44,332 nucleotides of DNA from Bacteroidia bacterium (lineage in GTDB: Bacteria; Bacteroidota; Bacteroidia; B-17B0; Aurantibacillaceae), in assembly GCA_014378485.1 (NCBI GenBank), contig JACMNO010000104.1:1-44332 (forward strand). The letters are read 5' to 3'. The notes below the pieces were generated by a model, which was not told the origin of the DNA, ran no database searches, and saw only the letters and a program-made list of their open reading frames with translations. The position numbers and the translations under genes were made by a program. The number at the start of each line of letters is the position of its first letter. The stretch's first letter is position 1. Of this stretch, positions 17,160 to 27,300 are shown piece after piece.

Positions 17160-17302
17160 ACTTCCATTTTTCCAATAACCTCTTCCAGAGAGAAAAAAGG
17201 TCCTTTTTCAGCCTCTTTAATTAAATTAGCAAATTCTCCCTGAAACATTGGCTCACCAGGAATAGCTAAATTTCTTTTTATCTTAACTTTTGATGAACGC
17301 AT
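17135..17302 (-). CDS. Antitoxin partner of the ParE-type toxin
   Basis: A short frame of 55 residues starts at the ATG at 17302 and ends inside the toxin gene. The product is charged and helix-prone, with a basic N-terminus (MRSSKVKIKR) and a C-terminal half, EFANLIKEAEKGPFFSLEEV then GKMEVWKKSLKK, typical of antitoxins that precede ParE toxins in Bacteroidota. Position, overlap and length all fit a type II antitoxin. I see no clear ribbon-helix-helix or AbrB DNA-binding motif, so autoregulation is unproven. It starts 27 bp after the end of the E2 gene. Confidence 0.8.
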   Translation of the reverse strand: MRSSKVKIKRNLAIPGEPMFQGEFANLIKEAEKGPFFSLEEVIGKMEVWKKSLKK

Positions 17303-17328
17303 AAGCTAATTTACAAATAAATAAAATT

Positions 17329-18957
17329 TTAAGCAAGTATCGTTACAGGATTCTCTAAATAGATTCTTAAAGTTTGCAAAAATGCCGCTCCTGTTGCTCC
17401 ATCCACAGTTCGGTGATCACAGGCTAAAGTCACTTTCATCACATTGCCCGGAACAATTGCTCCATTTTTAACAACAGGAATCTGCTTAATGGCTCCTACC
17501 GATAAGATACAAGATTCCGGTGTATTAATAATAGAAGTAAACTCATCTATACCAAACATTCCTAAATTAGAAACCGTGAATGTGTTTCCTTCCCAATCGG
17601 ATGGCTGTAATTTTTTTTCTTTTGCACGTTTACCTAAATCTTTAACCTCAGCACTGATTTGAGACAACGATTTTTGATCCGCAAAACGAACGACCGGAAC
17701 CAGTAGTCCGTCATCTACAGCAACAGCCACGCCAATGTGCACATGAGAGTAAGTTCTGATTTTATCGCCTAACCAGGATGTATTTACTTTTGGATGCTTC
17801 CGGAGAGCCGCTGCACATGCTTTAATTACTAAGTCGTTAAAAGAAACTTTAGTATCTGGAATTGCATTGATAGCATTGCGTGAAATAATCGCATTATCCA
17901 TATCTACTTCAATAGTGAGATAAAAACTAGGGGCGCCATTTGTGCTTTCCAGTAAACGCTTGGCAATTACTTTACGCATTTGAGAAGCCGGTTCATCCGT
18001 AAATCCTTCTGCGCCAGGAACAAATGAGCTAACAGTTTTAGTACTGCCTCCAGAAGATTGTTGCGGTTTATAATTTTCAATATCTGATTTAGTAACACGG
18101 CCGTTATCACCGGAACCTGTTACTTTGGAAACATCTATTCCTTTTTCTTTCGCCAATGCTTTTGCCAATGGCGACGCTTTCACTCTTGAATCAGAAGAAG
18201 TAACAGAAGGCTTGTCAACTCCACTCGAAGTGATAACATTTTCTTTTTTATTATCACTCTCTTCTTTCATATCGTTGCCTTCCTTCTTCTCTGGGCTATC
18301 ACTTGATTTACCTACGCTATTAACCGAAGCTAAAATTGCTTTCACATCTTCTCCGCCTTTTCCTAAGATTGCTAAAACGCTATCTACAGGAACAGATTTT
18401 CCTTCTTCAACACCAATATGAATTAATACGCCATCCTGGAAGGATTCAAATTCCATAGTGGCTTTATCGGTTTCAATGTCTGCTAATAATTCACCGCTCT
18501 TTACTTTATCTCCAACTTTCTTATGCCATTTGGCAACCACACCATCGGTCATGGTATCACTCAGTTTTGGCATACGAACCACTTCAACACCTGCCGGTAT
18601 TTCTGCTTTAGCTTCTATTTTTTCTGTAGCAGGTTTTTGATTTGTATCTTCTGATTTTTGTTCAGGAGTACTGGATTTATTTTCATCTTTTCCGGATAAT
18701 AATCCTGAAATATCTTCTCCTTCTTTTCCTAAAATAGCAATAATAGAATCTACAGGAACCGCTTGCTTTTCCGGAATTCCAATATGTAATAAAACACCAT
18801 CCTGAAAAGATTCAAAGTCCATAGTGGCTTTATCAGTTTCAATTTCTGCCAGCAATTCGCCACTTTTCACTTTATCACCCACTTTTTTATGCCACTTTGC
18901 AACGGTTCCTTCCGTCATAGTATCACTCAATTTGGGCATTCTAACTACTTCAGCCAT
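17329..18957 (-). CDS. pdhC: Pyruvate dehydrogenase E2, dihydrolipoyl acetyltransferase
   Basis: The core subunit of pyruvate dehydrogenase moves the acetyl group to CoA. The 542-residue protein has two N-terminal lipoyl domains (about 1-80 and 125-203) with lipoylated lysines K43 and K165 in near-identical IETDKATM motifs. A charged linker, a peripheral-subunit-binding domain (SPLAKALAKEKGIDVSKVTG, about 270-305) and a catalytic domain follow, with H515 and D519 in DHRTVDG. It sits 78 bp downstream of the E1-alpha gene on the same strand; a hairpin lies in that gap. An oxoglutarate-type E2 is less likely because that enzyme normally has one lipoyl domain. Confidence 0.95.
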   Translation of the reverse strand: MAEVVRMPKLSDTMTEGTVAKWHKKVGDKVKSGELLAEIETDKATMDFESFQDGVLLHIGIPEKQAVPVDSIIAILGKEGEDISGLLSGKDENKSSTPEQKSEDTNQKPATEKIEAKAEIPAGVEVVRMPKLSDTMTDGVVAKWHKKVGDKVKSGELLADIETDKATMEFESFQDGVLIHIGVEEGKSVPVDSVLAILGKGGEDVKAILASVNSVGKSSDSPEKKEGNDMKEESDNKKENVITSSGVDKPSVTSSDSRVKASPLAKALAKEKGIDVSKVTGSGDNGRVTKSDIENYKPQQSSGGSTKTVSSFVPGAEGFTDEPASQMRKVIAKRLLESTNGAPSFYLTIEVDMDNAIISRNAINAIPDTKVSFNDLVIKACAAALRKHPKVNTSWLGDKIRTYSHVHIGVAVAVDDGLLVPVVRFADQKSLSQISAEVKDLGKRAKEKKLQPSDWEGNTFTVSNLGMFGIDEFTSIINTPESCILSVGAIKQIPVVKNGAIVPGNVMKVTLACDHRTVDGATGAAFLQTLRIYLENPVTILA

Positions 18958-18984
18958 GTTTTTATTTAAGATTTAAGATTTATT

Positions 18985-19019
18985 GATTTTAGATTGATGT
19001 AATTAATATATCTAAAATC
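18985..19019 (-). promoter_or_regulatory. Hairpin in the pdhA-pdhC intergenic gap
   Basis: A perfect 10-bp inverted repeat, GATTTTAGAT (18985-18994) and ATCTAAAATC (19010-19019), spans a 15-nt loop between the two genes. No T tract follows directly, so it may act in mRNA processing or as a partial attenuator and need not be a full terminator. Confidence 0.4.
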
Positions 19020-19035
19020 TTACTTCTAAAGTTTG

Positions 19036-20046
19036 TTATTCTTGAATGTAAGGATAGTTTGGTTCAGCATAAACATCTTTGTAAAGCTCATCTGGTTCCG
19101 GATAAGGACTTTCTTCCGCAAATTTAACAGATTCATCTACTAGTGCTTTTACTCTTGCCTCAGCTGCTTCAATTCCGGCATCATCAATCCATTTGTTTTC
19201 AATTAACGTATTTAAAACTTTTTGAATAGGATCCTGCGTTTGATATTCTTTTACTTCATCCTTTGTTCTATAAGTTTGCGCATCACTCATGGAGTGGCCT
19301 TTGTAACGATAGGTTTTCATTTCTAAAAATGTTGGTCCATCACCTCTGCGCGCTCTGGCAACAGCCTCTTCCATGGCTTCATGTACCGATTCAACTGTTA
19401 ATCCATCAACAGGCTTAGAAGGCATATCATAGGCTAATCCTAACTTCCAAAGTTCATGCACATTGCTGGTCCGTTCCACAGAAGTTCCCATGGCATACAT
19501 GTTATTCTCCACAATAAAAATAACAGGTAATTTCCATGTCATAGCCATGTTAAAGGCTTCGTGTAAAGCTCCCTGTCGAACCGCTCCGTCACCCATAGAA
19601 CAAACACACACATTATCATTACCCGCATATTTATCCGCAAATGCAATACCTGCTCCCAACGGAATTTGTCCGCCAACAATTCCATGACCACCAACAAAAT
19701 TATGTTCTTTGCTGAATATATGCATGGAGCCCCCTTTACCTTTGCAGCATCCGGTAATCTTGGCATACATTTCTGCCATAATATATTTCGGATGCATTCC
19801 TAAACCTATACCGTGCGCATGGCAACGGTAAGCTGTAATATGCTTGTCTTCTTTTTTAGTAGCGCTCACGGTTCCTGCTACAATAGCTTCCTGTCCAATA
19901 TATAAATGACAAAAACCTTTTATTTTTTGTTGAACATACACCTGGCCTGTTTTCTCTTCGAATTTACGCATCAATAACATGGACTCATACCATTTCAGGT
20001 ATTGTTCTTTTGAAAACTTGCTCTTTTTTTCAGATGTTTTAGCCAT
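19036..20046 (-). CDS. pdhA: Pyruvate dehydrogenase E1 component, alpha subunit
   Basis: E1-alpha binds thiamine diphosphate and, with E1-beta, decarboxylates pyruvate and loads acetyl groups onto E2. The 336-residue protein has the thiamine-diphosphate motif starting GDG (152-154) and ending NN (181-182), the block GGSMHIFSKEHNFVGGHGIVGGQIPLG in two overlapping parts (GGSMHIF and GGHGIVGGQIP), and the regulatory-loop motif YRYKGHSMSDAQTYR. No pdhB (E1-beta) is found next to it or anywhere in the window. The E2 gene follows on the same strand. Confidence 0.95.
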   Translation of the reverse strand: MAKTSEKKSKFSKEQYLKWYESMLLMRKFEEKTGQVYVQQKIKGFCHLYIGQEAIVAGTVSATKKEDKHITAYRCHAHGIGLGMHPKYIMAEMYAKITGCCKGKGGSMHIFSKEHNFVGGHGIVGGQIPLGAGIAFADKYAGNDNVCVCSMGDGAVRQGALHEAFNMAMTWKLPVIFIVENNMYAMGTSVERTSNVHELWKLGLAYDMPSKPVDGLTVESVHEAMEEAVARARRGDGPTFLEMKTYRYKGHSMSDAQTYRTKDEVKEYQTQDPIQKVLNTLIENKWIDDAGIEAAEARVKALVDESVKFAEESPYPEPDELYKDVYAEPNYPYIQE

Positions 20047-20069
20047 AGAAATTACAATTTAATAAGGTA

Positions 20070-20077
20070 CAAAAATA
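20070..20077 (-). promoter_or_regulatory. -7 element for pdhA
   Basis: The minus strand reads TATTTTTG, an exact match to TAnnTTTG, 23 bp before the ATG. No TTG is found at ideal spacing. Confidence 0.55.
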
Positions 20078-20118
20078 AGAGAATTTGTTAAATAGAAAAG
20101 GCTTTAATTGAGCGGGTT

Positions 20119-20616
20119 TTACAGGTACTTTTTGCTAAACATGAGCGGCAATAAACTTTCAATACTCTTTGCAATATAAATTTTTCCTTTTTCGCCTGAC
20201 ATTATAATTCTGATATTTTTCCCGTATTTGTTTTCATATTCTGCAATTACCTGTCTGCAACCACCGCAGGGAGACAATGGCTCTTTGATCACAACGTTTT
20301 TTGCTTTTACTGAAATTGCTATTGTATTAATAGCAACGCCAGGGTATTGGGCTCCCGCGTAAAAAACAGCCACTCGTTCAGCACATAATCCACTGGGGTA
20401 GGCAGCGTTTTCCTGATTATTACCTGTCACAGTTTTACCATTATCCAATAAAGCCGCTGCACCAACCTGAAAATTTGAATAAGGGGCGTAGGCGTTTTTC
20501 AATATGTTTTTTGCTTCTGTTAGAAGAACGGCATCCTTTTTATCAAGATCTTTTTCAGAATTATAGACTTCAATATCGGTTGATATAGTTAGTTTAGAGA
20601 TTTTGGATTTTGTCAT
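20119..20616 (-). CDS. cdd: Cytidine deaminase
   Basis: Cdd converts cytidine and deoxycytidine to uridine forms in pyrimidine salvage. The 165-residue protein has the zinc site and proton shuttle: C78 and E80 in CAER, and C117 and C120 in SPCGGCRQV. The substrate motif YAPYSNFQVGAA also matches. It is somewhat longer than the small tetrameric class (about 130) owing to an N-terminal extension of about 25 residues. It lies 56 bp downstream of ruvC on the same strand. Confidence 0.95.
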   Translation of the reverse strand: MTKSKISKLTISTDIEVYNSEKDLDKKDAVLLTEAKNILKNAYAPYSNFQVGAAALLDNGKTVTGNNQENAAYPSGLCAERVAVFYAGAQYPGVAINTIAISVKAKNVVIKEPLSPCGGCRQVIAEYENKYGKNIRIIMSGEKGKIYIAKSIESLLPLMFSKKYL

Positions 20617-20672
20617 AAATACTTTTTTAATAGTGAAGAAAGGTAAGAAAGATATTGAAGTCTGTCAATGTT

Positions 20673-21233
20673 TTAGGCTTTTCTTTTAGGGTTGTCTTTT
20701 ATGAAAGCATCCCAACCTGAATAGGATTTTTTTGTTCCGCTTGAGGCAACTTTATTTTGAAAAAAATGACACACTGCAGCACCTAAAGCGTCCGTTGCAT
20801 CAAGGTATTTATCATCATTTTTAAAATTCAATAAACTCTCAAGCATGGCTGCTACTTGTTCTTTTGATGCATTTCCGTTTCCGGTGATTGACATTTTTAT
20901 TTTCTTGGGAGAATATTCTGTCATTGGAATGTTTTTAGATAAGGCGGCAGCAATAGCTACACCTTGGGCACGTCCTAGTTTCAACATGGATTGAACATTT
21001 TTACCAAAAAACGGGGCTTCAATCGATAGTTCATCAGGTTTGTATTCATCAATCAATCCTATAACACGTTCAAATATTTTCTTTAACCTGTCGGAATGTT
21101 CCTCAAATTTATCCAGTTTAATAACTCCTAATGTGATCAAAGATAATTTTCCATTATGAATATAGATCAAACCATATCCCATTACTAATGTTCCGGGGTC
21201 AATACCTAGTATGATTCTGTCGCTGGTAACCAA
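20673..21233 (-). CDS. ruvC: Holliday junction resolvase RuvC
   Basis: RuvC cuts four-way recombination junctions after RuvAB branch migration. The four catalytic acids are in place: D12 in LGIDPGT, E72 in SIEAPFF, D145 and D148 in YLDATDALG, with the same spacing as the E. coli enzyme. The 186-residue length is normal. The start must be the TTG at 21233: a TAA stop lies directly in front of it and no ATG precedes the catalytic Asp. Confidence 0.95.
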   Translation of the reverse strand: MVTSDRIILGIDPGTLVMGYGLIYIHNGKLSLITLGVIKLDKFEEHSDRLKKIFERVIGLIDEYKPDELSIEAPFFGKNVQSMLKLGRAQGVAIAAALSKNIPMTEYSPKKIKMSITGNGNASKEQVAAMLESLLNFKNDDKYLDATDALGAAVCHFFQNKVASSGTKKSYSGWDAFIKDNPKRKA

Positions 21234-21249
21234 TTAGTAATTTATTGGG

Positions 21250-21257
21250 CAAATGTA
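21250..21257 (-). promoter_or_regulatory. -7 element for ruvC
   Basis: The minus strand reads TACATTTG, an exact match to TAnnTTTG, 16 bp before the TTG start and just downstream of the adhesin terminator. Confidence 0.6.
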
Positions 21258-21263
21258 AAACAA

Positions 21264-21296
21264 AAAAACCCCTTGTGAAAAAAACAAGGGGTTTTT
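21264..21296 (-). terminator. Strong terminator after the giant adhesin gene
   Basis: A perfect 13-bp stem, AAAAACCCCTTGT / ACAAGGGGTTTTT, with a 7-nt loop starts 15 bp past the adhesin stop; the flanking T tract on the minus strand completes it. Confidence 0.9.
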
Positions 21297-21310
21297 ATCT
21301 AATCAAAGGT

Positions 21311-24300
21311 TTATCTAAATATATTTATATTACCTTTTTCTGTATATTCTTTGCCATCGTATCCTTTAGCTTTTAAAATAAAGAAGTAGGTTCCATCAAC
21401 GGCTCCTCCGCCATCCCATGAATCATTAGGGGAACTGATTGTAAATAATTTCAATCCCCAACGATTAAAGATATCGCAATTTAATGTTTCAAGTCCTGTG
21501 CTTGTGATTTTAAACACGTCGTTTGAATGATCACCATTTGGAGTAAATACATTAGGTACTATGATTGATGAATTTTCTAGAACTTCTATTGAAATAGCCG
21601 CAGTTGATGTACAAGCGCCATTAAGAGCAGTTAAAATCACGGTATATGTTCCTATCGTATTGTATATATGAGCAGGATTTGTGGCGCTTGAAGTGTTGCT
21701 CAGAGAAGATGCATCACCAAAATTCCAGGAGTAAGAAGTTGCACCTGTGCTTTGATTGTTGAAGTTAACATCCAGTGGAGCTGTGCCTGAAATTGGATTA
21801 GCTGTAAATGCTGCTGTAACAATTGTCTGTGAAACATTTACTGTGCCGGTATTTGTACAACCATTATCATTATCTGTTACAGTTACCACATATATACCTG
21901 CGGCATTTATCGTAGGGGTTGATGTTGAACCACCTATAATAGTCCCTGTTCCTGAAGTTGACCAACTGTAAGAAGCATTGGTTGCTGATGTTATCGCTGA
22001 ACCACCTATGCCAGCTGCTGTTGAGCCACAGGCTATGGTCGCATTATTCACAGTTACTGAGGGAAGTGTTGTATTACCTGTTATAGTAATTTGAGCAGAA
22101 GTTAAACAGCCTGAAGACTGATTCAATATCATCACTGAATAAAGGTTTGGAGAAGTAACTGTTGCTACAGCTCCGTTTCCACCAGAAGGCGACCAGGTAT
22201 AAGAATACGTTCCTAAAGGAGTAACACTGGCGGTTAAAGTAACTGAAGTATTCTGGCAGGTAATAATGCTGTTTGTGGAAGTTACACTGATTGTGGCAAC
22301 AGGCACATTGGTGTCTGCAATAACCTGCGATGAAGCAGTATTTGTACATCCATTGGTAGCATTGGTAACCATTACACTGTATGTTCCTGCCTGGTTAACC
22401 ACCACACTGTCGTTTCCTTGTCCGGAAATTAGTGTTCCTGTCCATACATAAGTTAATCCTGAGGTTGGGTTCGTATTTACCGAAATAGTGGCATTTGGAG
22501 CAGCACATGTTAATGTTTGTGAGCCAGTAATCGTTAATGATGGTGCTGTTGTGTTTTGAGATACAACGACTTGAACCGGTGTTGAACAACCGCTTAAAGT
22601 ATTAGTAACAGTGCAGATATATGTATTAGGAGTATTGAATGTTGCTATGGATCCACTTGCTGATAAAGATGATGGAGGCGCATTCCAGTTATAGGTAACA
22701 TTTATATTCGGAGAACTTGTAACCGTTACTGATTGTGCAGCATTAATACAATCAATTACTAATGTTGGTGATGATATAGTTACACTTGGCGAACCCGCAT
22801 TAGGAAATATAGTAGCCATAGAAGATGATGAACATCCATTTAAAGGATCCGTTACAGTTAAAGTGTAATCCCCTGCTGCACAAGCTGAGGTTGAAATAGT
22901 TGTAGCTGTTCCGCAAACGTTAAGTCCGGTCCAGTTAATGATAGGATTTGTTGGTGTGCCTGCACTTCCTGTTAAAGTAACTGAATTTGCAGGGCAAGTT
23001 AATGTTTGACTAGGGCCCGCACTTACACCTGTTGGTTGAGCTATGTTTTGAGTCACATTAGCAGTTGTTGTATAAGTACATCCGTTGGATGGATCTAATA
23101 CTGTTAACGTATAGTCGCCTGGAGCACCAGAAGCAACAGTTGCCTGAGTGCTGTTTGTTGAAACACTTCCACCGGAAGGAGGAGTCCATGTATAATTCAT
23201 TCCACCTAGGGTTGAATTTAAATCAACAGTAGATGTTACACAGGTTAAAGTTCCGGTAGATGATGCTACCGTTATTGGCAACGATGTACTTTGTGTAACA
23301 ATAACCTGAACCGGCGTTGAGCAATTACTTACGGTATTGGTTACAATGCTTGTATATGTATTTGGAGTATTAAATGTTGCTATATTTCCACTTGCCGATA
23401 AAGATGATGGGGCTGGACTCCATGAATATATGACATTTGTATTAGGGGTGCTTGTAACCGTTACTGATTGAGCAGCATTAATACAATCAAGCACTAATGC
23501 AGAAGATGAAATGGTTACAGTTGGAGAACCTGCATTAGGAGATATAGTAACCATAGAAGAAGTTGAACATCCATTTAAAGGATCCGTTACAGTTAAAGTG
23601 TAATCTCCCGCTGAACAAGCGGATGTAACTATAGTTGTTGCTGTTCCACAAACACTGGGGCCGGTCCAGTTAATGATAGGATTGGATGGTGTACTTACAC
23701 TTCCTGTTAAAGTAACTGAATTTGAAGGACAAGTTAATGTTTGGCTTGGCCCTGCACTTACTCCTGTTGGCAATGTTGTGTTTTGAGATACATTAGCTGT
23801 TGTAGTAAAAGTACAGCCATTCGATGAATTTAATACTGATAGCGTATAATCACCAGGGGCACCAGAAGCAATGGTTGCCTGTGTACTGTTTGTTGAAACA
23901 GTTCCGCCGGCAGGAGCTGTCCATGTATAATTCATGCCACCTAGTGTTGAATTTAAACCTGCTGTAAATGTTACACAAGTTAAAGTTCCTGTTGAAGATG
24001 CTGTTGTTGTTGGTACCGCAGTGTTTTGAGTTACTGCTGTGGTAGCTGTAAATGAACAGCCATTTGCAGGATTAACAACTCTGATCGTATAGGTACCTGC
24101 AGCACCAGATGCTGTTGTTGATTGCGTATTGGCAGTGCCAACCGAACCTCCTGCAGGAGATGTCCAGGTATAAGTCATATTAGCCAAAGTTGAGTTTAAT
24201 GCAACAGTAGTTGTTGAACAAGTTAACGTTCCCGTTGTACTCGCCGTTGTTGTTGGAATTGTTGTATTTTGAATAACTACTTGGTTATTAGAAGTTGAAC

Positions 24301-27300
24301 AACCACTTGATGTATTGGTAACAGTATATTGGAAACTTCCTCCCTGGTTCACAGAAACACTTGATAAGGTTGTTGTTCCAACGATACCAGTTCCTGCCCA
24401 TGCATATGTAACAGGAGTTGCTGTTGTAGTAATGCTAACTGTCACTAATGTATTTGTACAGGTAATTGTGTTAGTAACGGGATTGTTTGTAACCGTTGGG
24501 GCACCGGCACTTGGAAAAACCTGAACTAGTGATGAAGCCGAACATCCATTAATTGGATTAGTAGCCGTCATTGTATAAACACCTGCACCACAAGCTGAAG
24601 TAACAGCAGTTGTCGCTGTTCCGCAAACATTTGGTCCTGTCCAGTTAAGAGTGGCATTGGTTGGTGTTGCAACAGTTCCTGTTAAAGTCACGGATGGTGA
24701 CGCACAGGTTAAAGTTTGATTTGATCCTGCGCTCACACCAGCAGGTACTACTGTATTTTGAGCAACAGAAGTTGTTGTAGCAAAAGTACACCCAGTTGAA
24801 GGATTGACCACCATTAATGAATAGGTTCCACCAATTCCTGAAGCAGTTGTAGATTGAGTATTTGCGCTAGCAACACTTCCACCGGAAGGAGCCGTCCATG
24901 TATAATTCATTCCTGATAAGGTTGAATTTAAAGCAACAGTAGATGTTGTACAAGTTAAGGTTCCTGTTGTGCTTGCAGTAGTAGCTGGAACCATTGTGTT
25001 TTGGGTTACAGCAGTTGTAGTTGCAAAGGTACAACCTGTGGAGGGGTTTAAAACCATTAATGAATAAGTGCCGGATGTTCCTGATGCGATAGTTGATTGT
25101 GTATTGGCACTACCAACACTTCCGCCGGAAGGCGCAGTCCAGGTATAATTCATTCCTGCTAAAGTAGAGTTTAAGGCAACAGTTGTTGTTAAACACGTTA
25201 AGCTTCCTGTTGTACTTGCGATTGTTGCAGGAGTCGTTGTATTTTGTGTTACTGAGGTTGTAGTAGCGAACGTACATCCAGTTGATGGATTTACAACCAT
25301 TAACGAATAAGTTCCTCCGATTCCGAAAGCAGTTGTTGATTGTGTATTAGCACTTCCAACACTTCCTCCTGCGGGAGCAGTCCAGGTATAATTCATTCCG
25401 GCTAAAGTTGAATTTAAGGCAACAGTTAATGTTGAACAGGTTAAGCTTCCTGTTGTACTGGCTGTGGTTGTTGGCGACACTATGTTTTGTGTTACTGAAG
25501 TTGTAGTTGCAAAAGTACAACCAGTTGAAGGATTAACTACCATTAACGAATATATTCCGGCTGCTGCAGAAGCGGTGGTAGATTGAGTATTGGCACTTCC
25601 AACTGAGCCTCCGGAAGGAGCTGTCCATGTATAATTCATTCCTCCTAAAGTTGAATTTAAAGCAACCGTCGCAGTTGTACAGGTTAATGTTCCGGTTGTA
25701 CTTGCTGTGGTTGTCGGAACCACCGTATTTTGAGTAACCGACGTTGAAGTTGAAAAGGTACATCCGTTTACAGGATTTACTACCGTTAACGAATATATTC
25801 CTGCAGCACCGGAAGCAGTAGTTGATTGTGCGTTTGGATTAGCAACGCCTCCACCGGAAGGAGCTGTCCATGTATAATTCATTCCCGCTAAAGTTGAGTT
25901 TAAACCAACTGTGGAAGTTATACAGGTTAAAGTACCTGTGGTACTTGCTGCAGTTGTTGGCACCGTTGTGTTTTGTGTAACGGCGGTTGTAGTTGTAAAT
26001 GTACATCCACTTGTAGGATTAACAACGGTTAATGAATAAACTCCCGGTGCTCCGGATGCCGTAGTTGATTGTGAATTGGCACTTCCAACGCTTCCACCTA
26101 ATGGGGCTGTCCATGTGTAATTCATTCCCGCTAAGGTTGAATTTAATGCCACTGTTGTTGTAGCGCAGGTTAGCGTTCCTGTGGTAGTTGCTGTAGAAGT
26201 AGGAATAGTTGTGTTTTGAACAACAACCTGATTGTTGGATGTTGAACAACCGCTGGACGTATTAGTTACAGTATACTGGAAAGTTCCGCCCTGGTTCACA
26301 GTAATACTGGAAGTATTTGTTGCTCCCACAATACCGGTACCTGTCCATGTGTAGGAAACAGGAGAAGCAGTAGTTGTAATACTGACACTGACTAATGTAT
26401 TTGTACAGGTAATTGTATTAGTCACAGGATTATTAGTTACCGTTGGTGCACCTGCACTCGGAAACACTTGTACAGTTGATGTGGCAAGACAGCCATTGGA
26501 TGGATTTGTTGCGGTTAAAGTATATACACCGGCACCACAGACAGAAGTAACAACATTTGTAGCCGTGCCGCAAACATTTGCTCCTGTCCAGTTTATAATA
26601 GGGTTAGTAGGTGTTGTTACACTTCCTGTTAAAGTTACAGATGAGGATGCACAGGTTAATGTTTGATTTGAACCTGCACTAACCCCTGTTGGTATTAATG
26701 TATTTTGAGTAACAGATGTTGTTGTTGAATAAGTACAACCTGCCGCACTTTTTACTAATAAAGTATATGTACCGGGAGCACCGAAAGCTGTTGTTGATTG
26801 GCTATTAGCTGCAGTCACGGAGCCAGATGTAGGTGCTGTCCATGTATAACTCATTCCGGCCAAGGTTGAATTTAATGTAACAGACGGCGTTGAACACGTT
26901 ATCGTTCCTGTCGTAATCGCTGTAGTTGTTGGCGTAGGATTAACTGTTAAAGTTGTTGTTTTTGTAGCTGCGCAACCTGCGGCAGATCCTATTATTGTAT
27001 AAACTGTTGTTACAGAAGGGCTCGCAATAACAGTGCCGCCGGAAGTTGTATTTAATCCTGTTGCGGGGCTCCATGTATAAGAAGTAGCTCCTGAAGCGAT
27101 TAATGTAGCAGAACCTGAAGCACAAATAGAGGCTGTATTAACAGAAATGGTTGGCGGTGTACAAACTACAGTAGATGTACCAACCATGATTAAAAAAGTA
27201 CAGGCTGTTCCGGCAAAACCGTCTATATTTACATAATAACAACTATTTGCTACCGGTGTAAAAGTATATGAATAATTTGTGGTTATTCCTGGGTTCGCAC

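Noticed and set aside
24894..26350. Regular repeats suggestive of a CRISPR array
   Set aside because: The period is 243 bp, the whole unit is conserved and it is in frame within a protein; it encodes adhesin modules.
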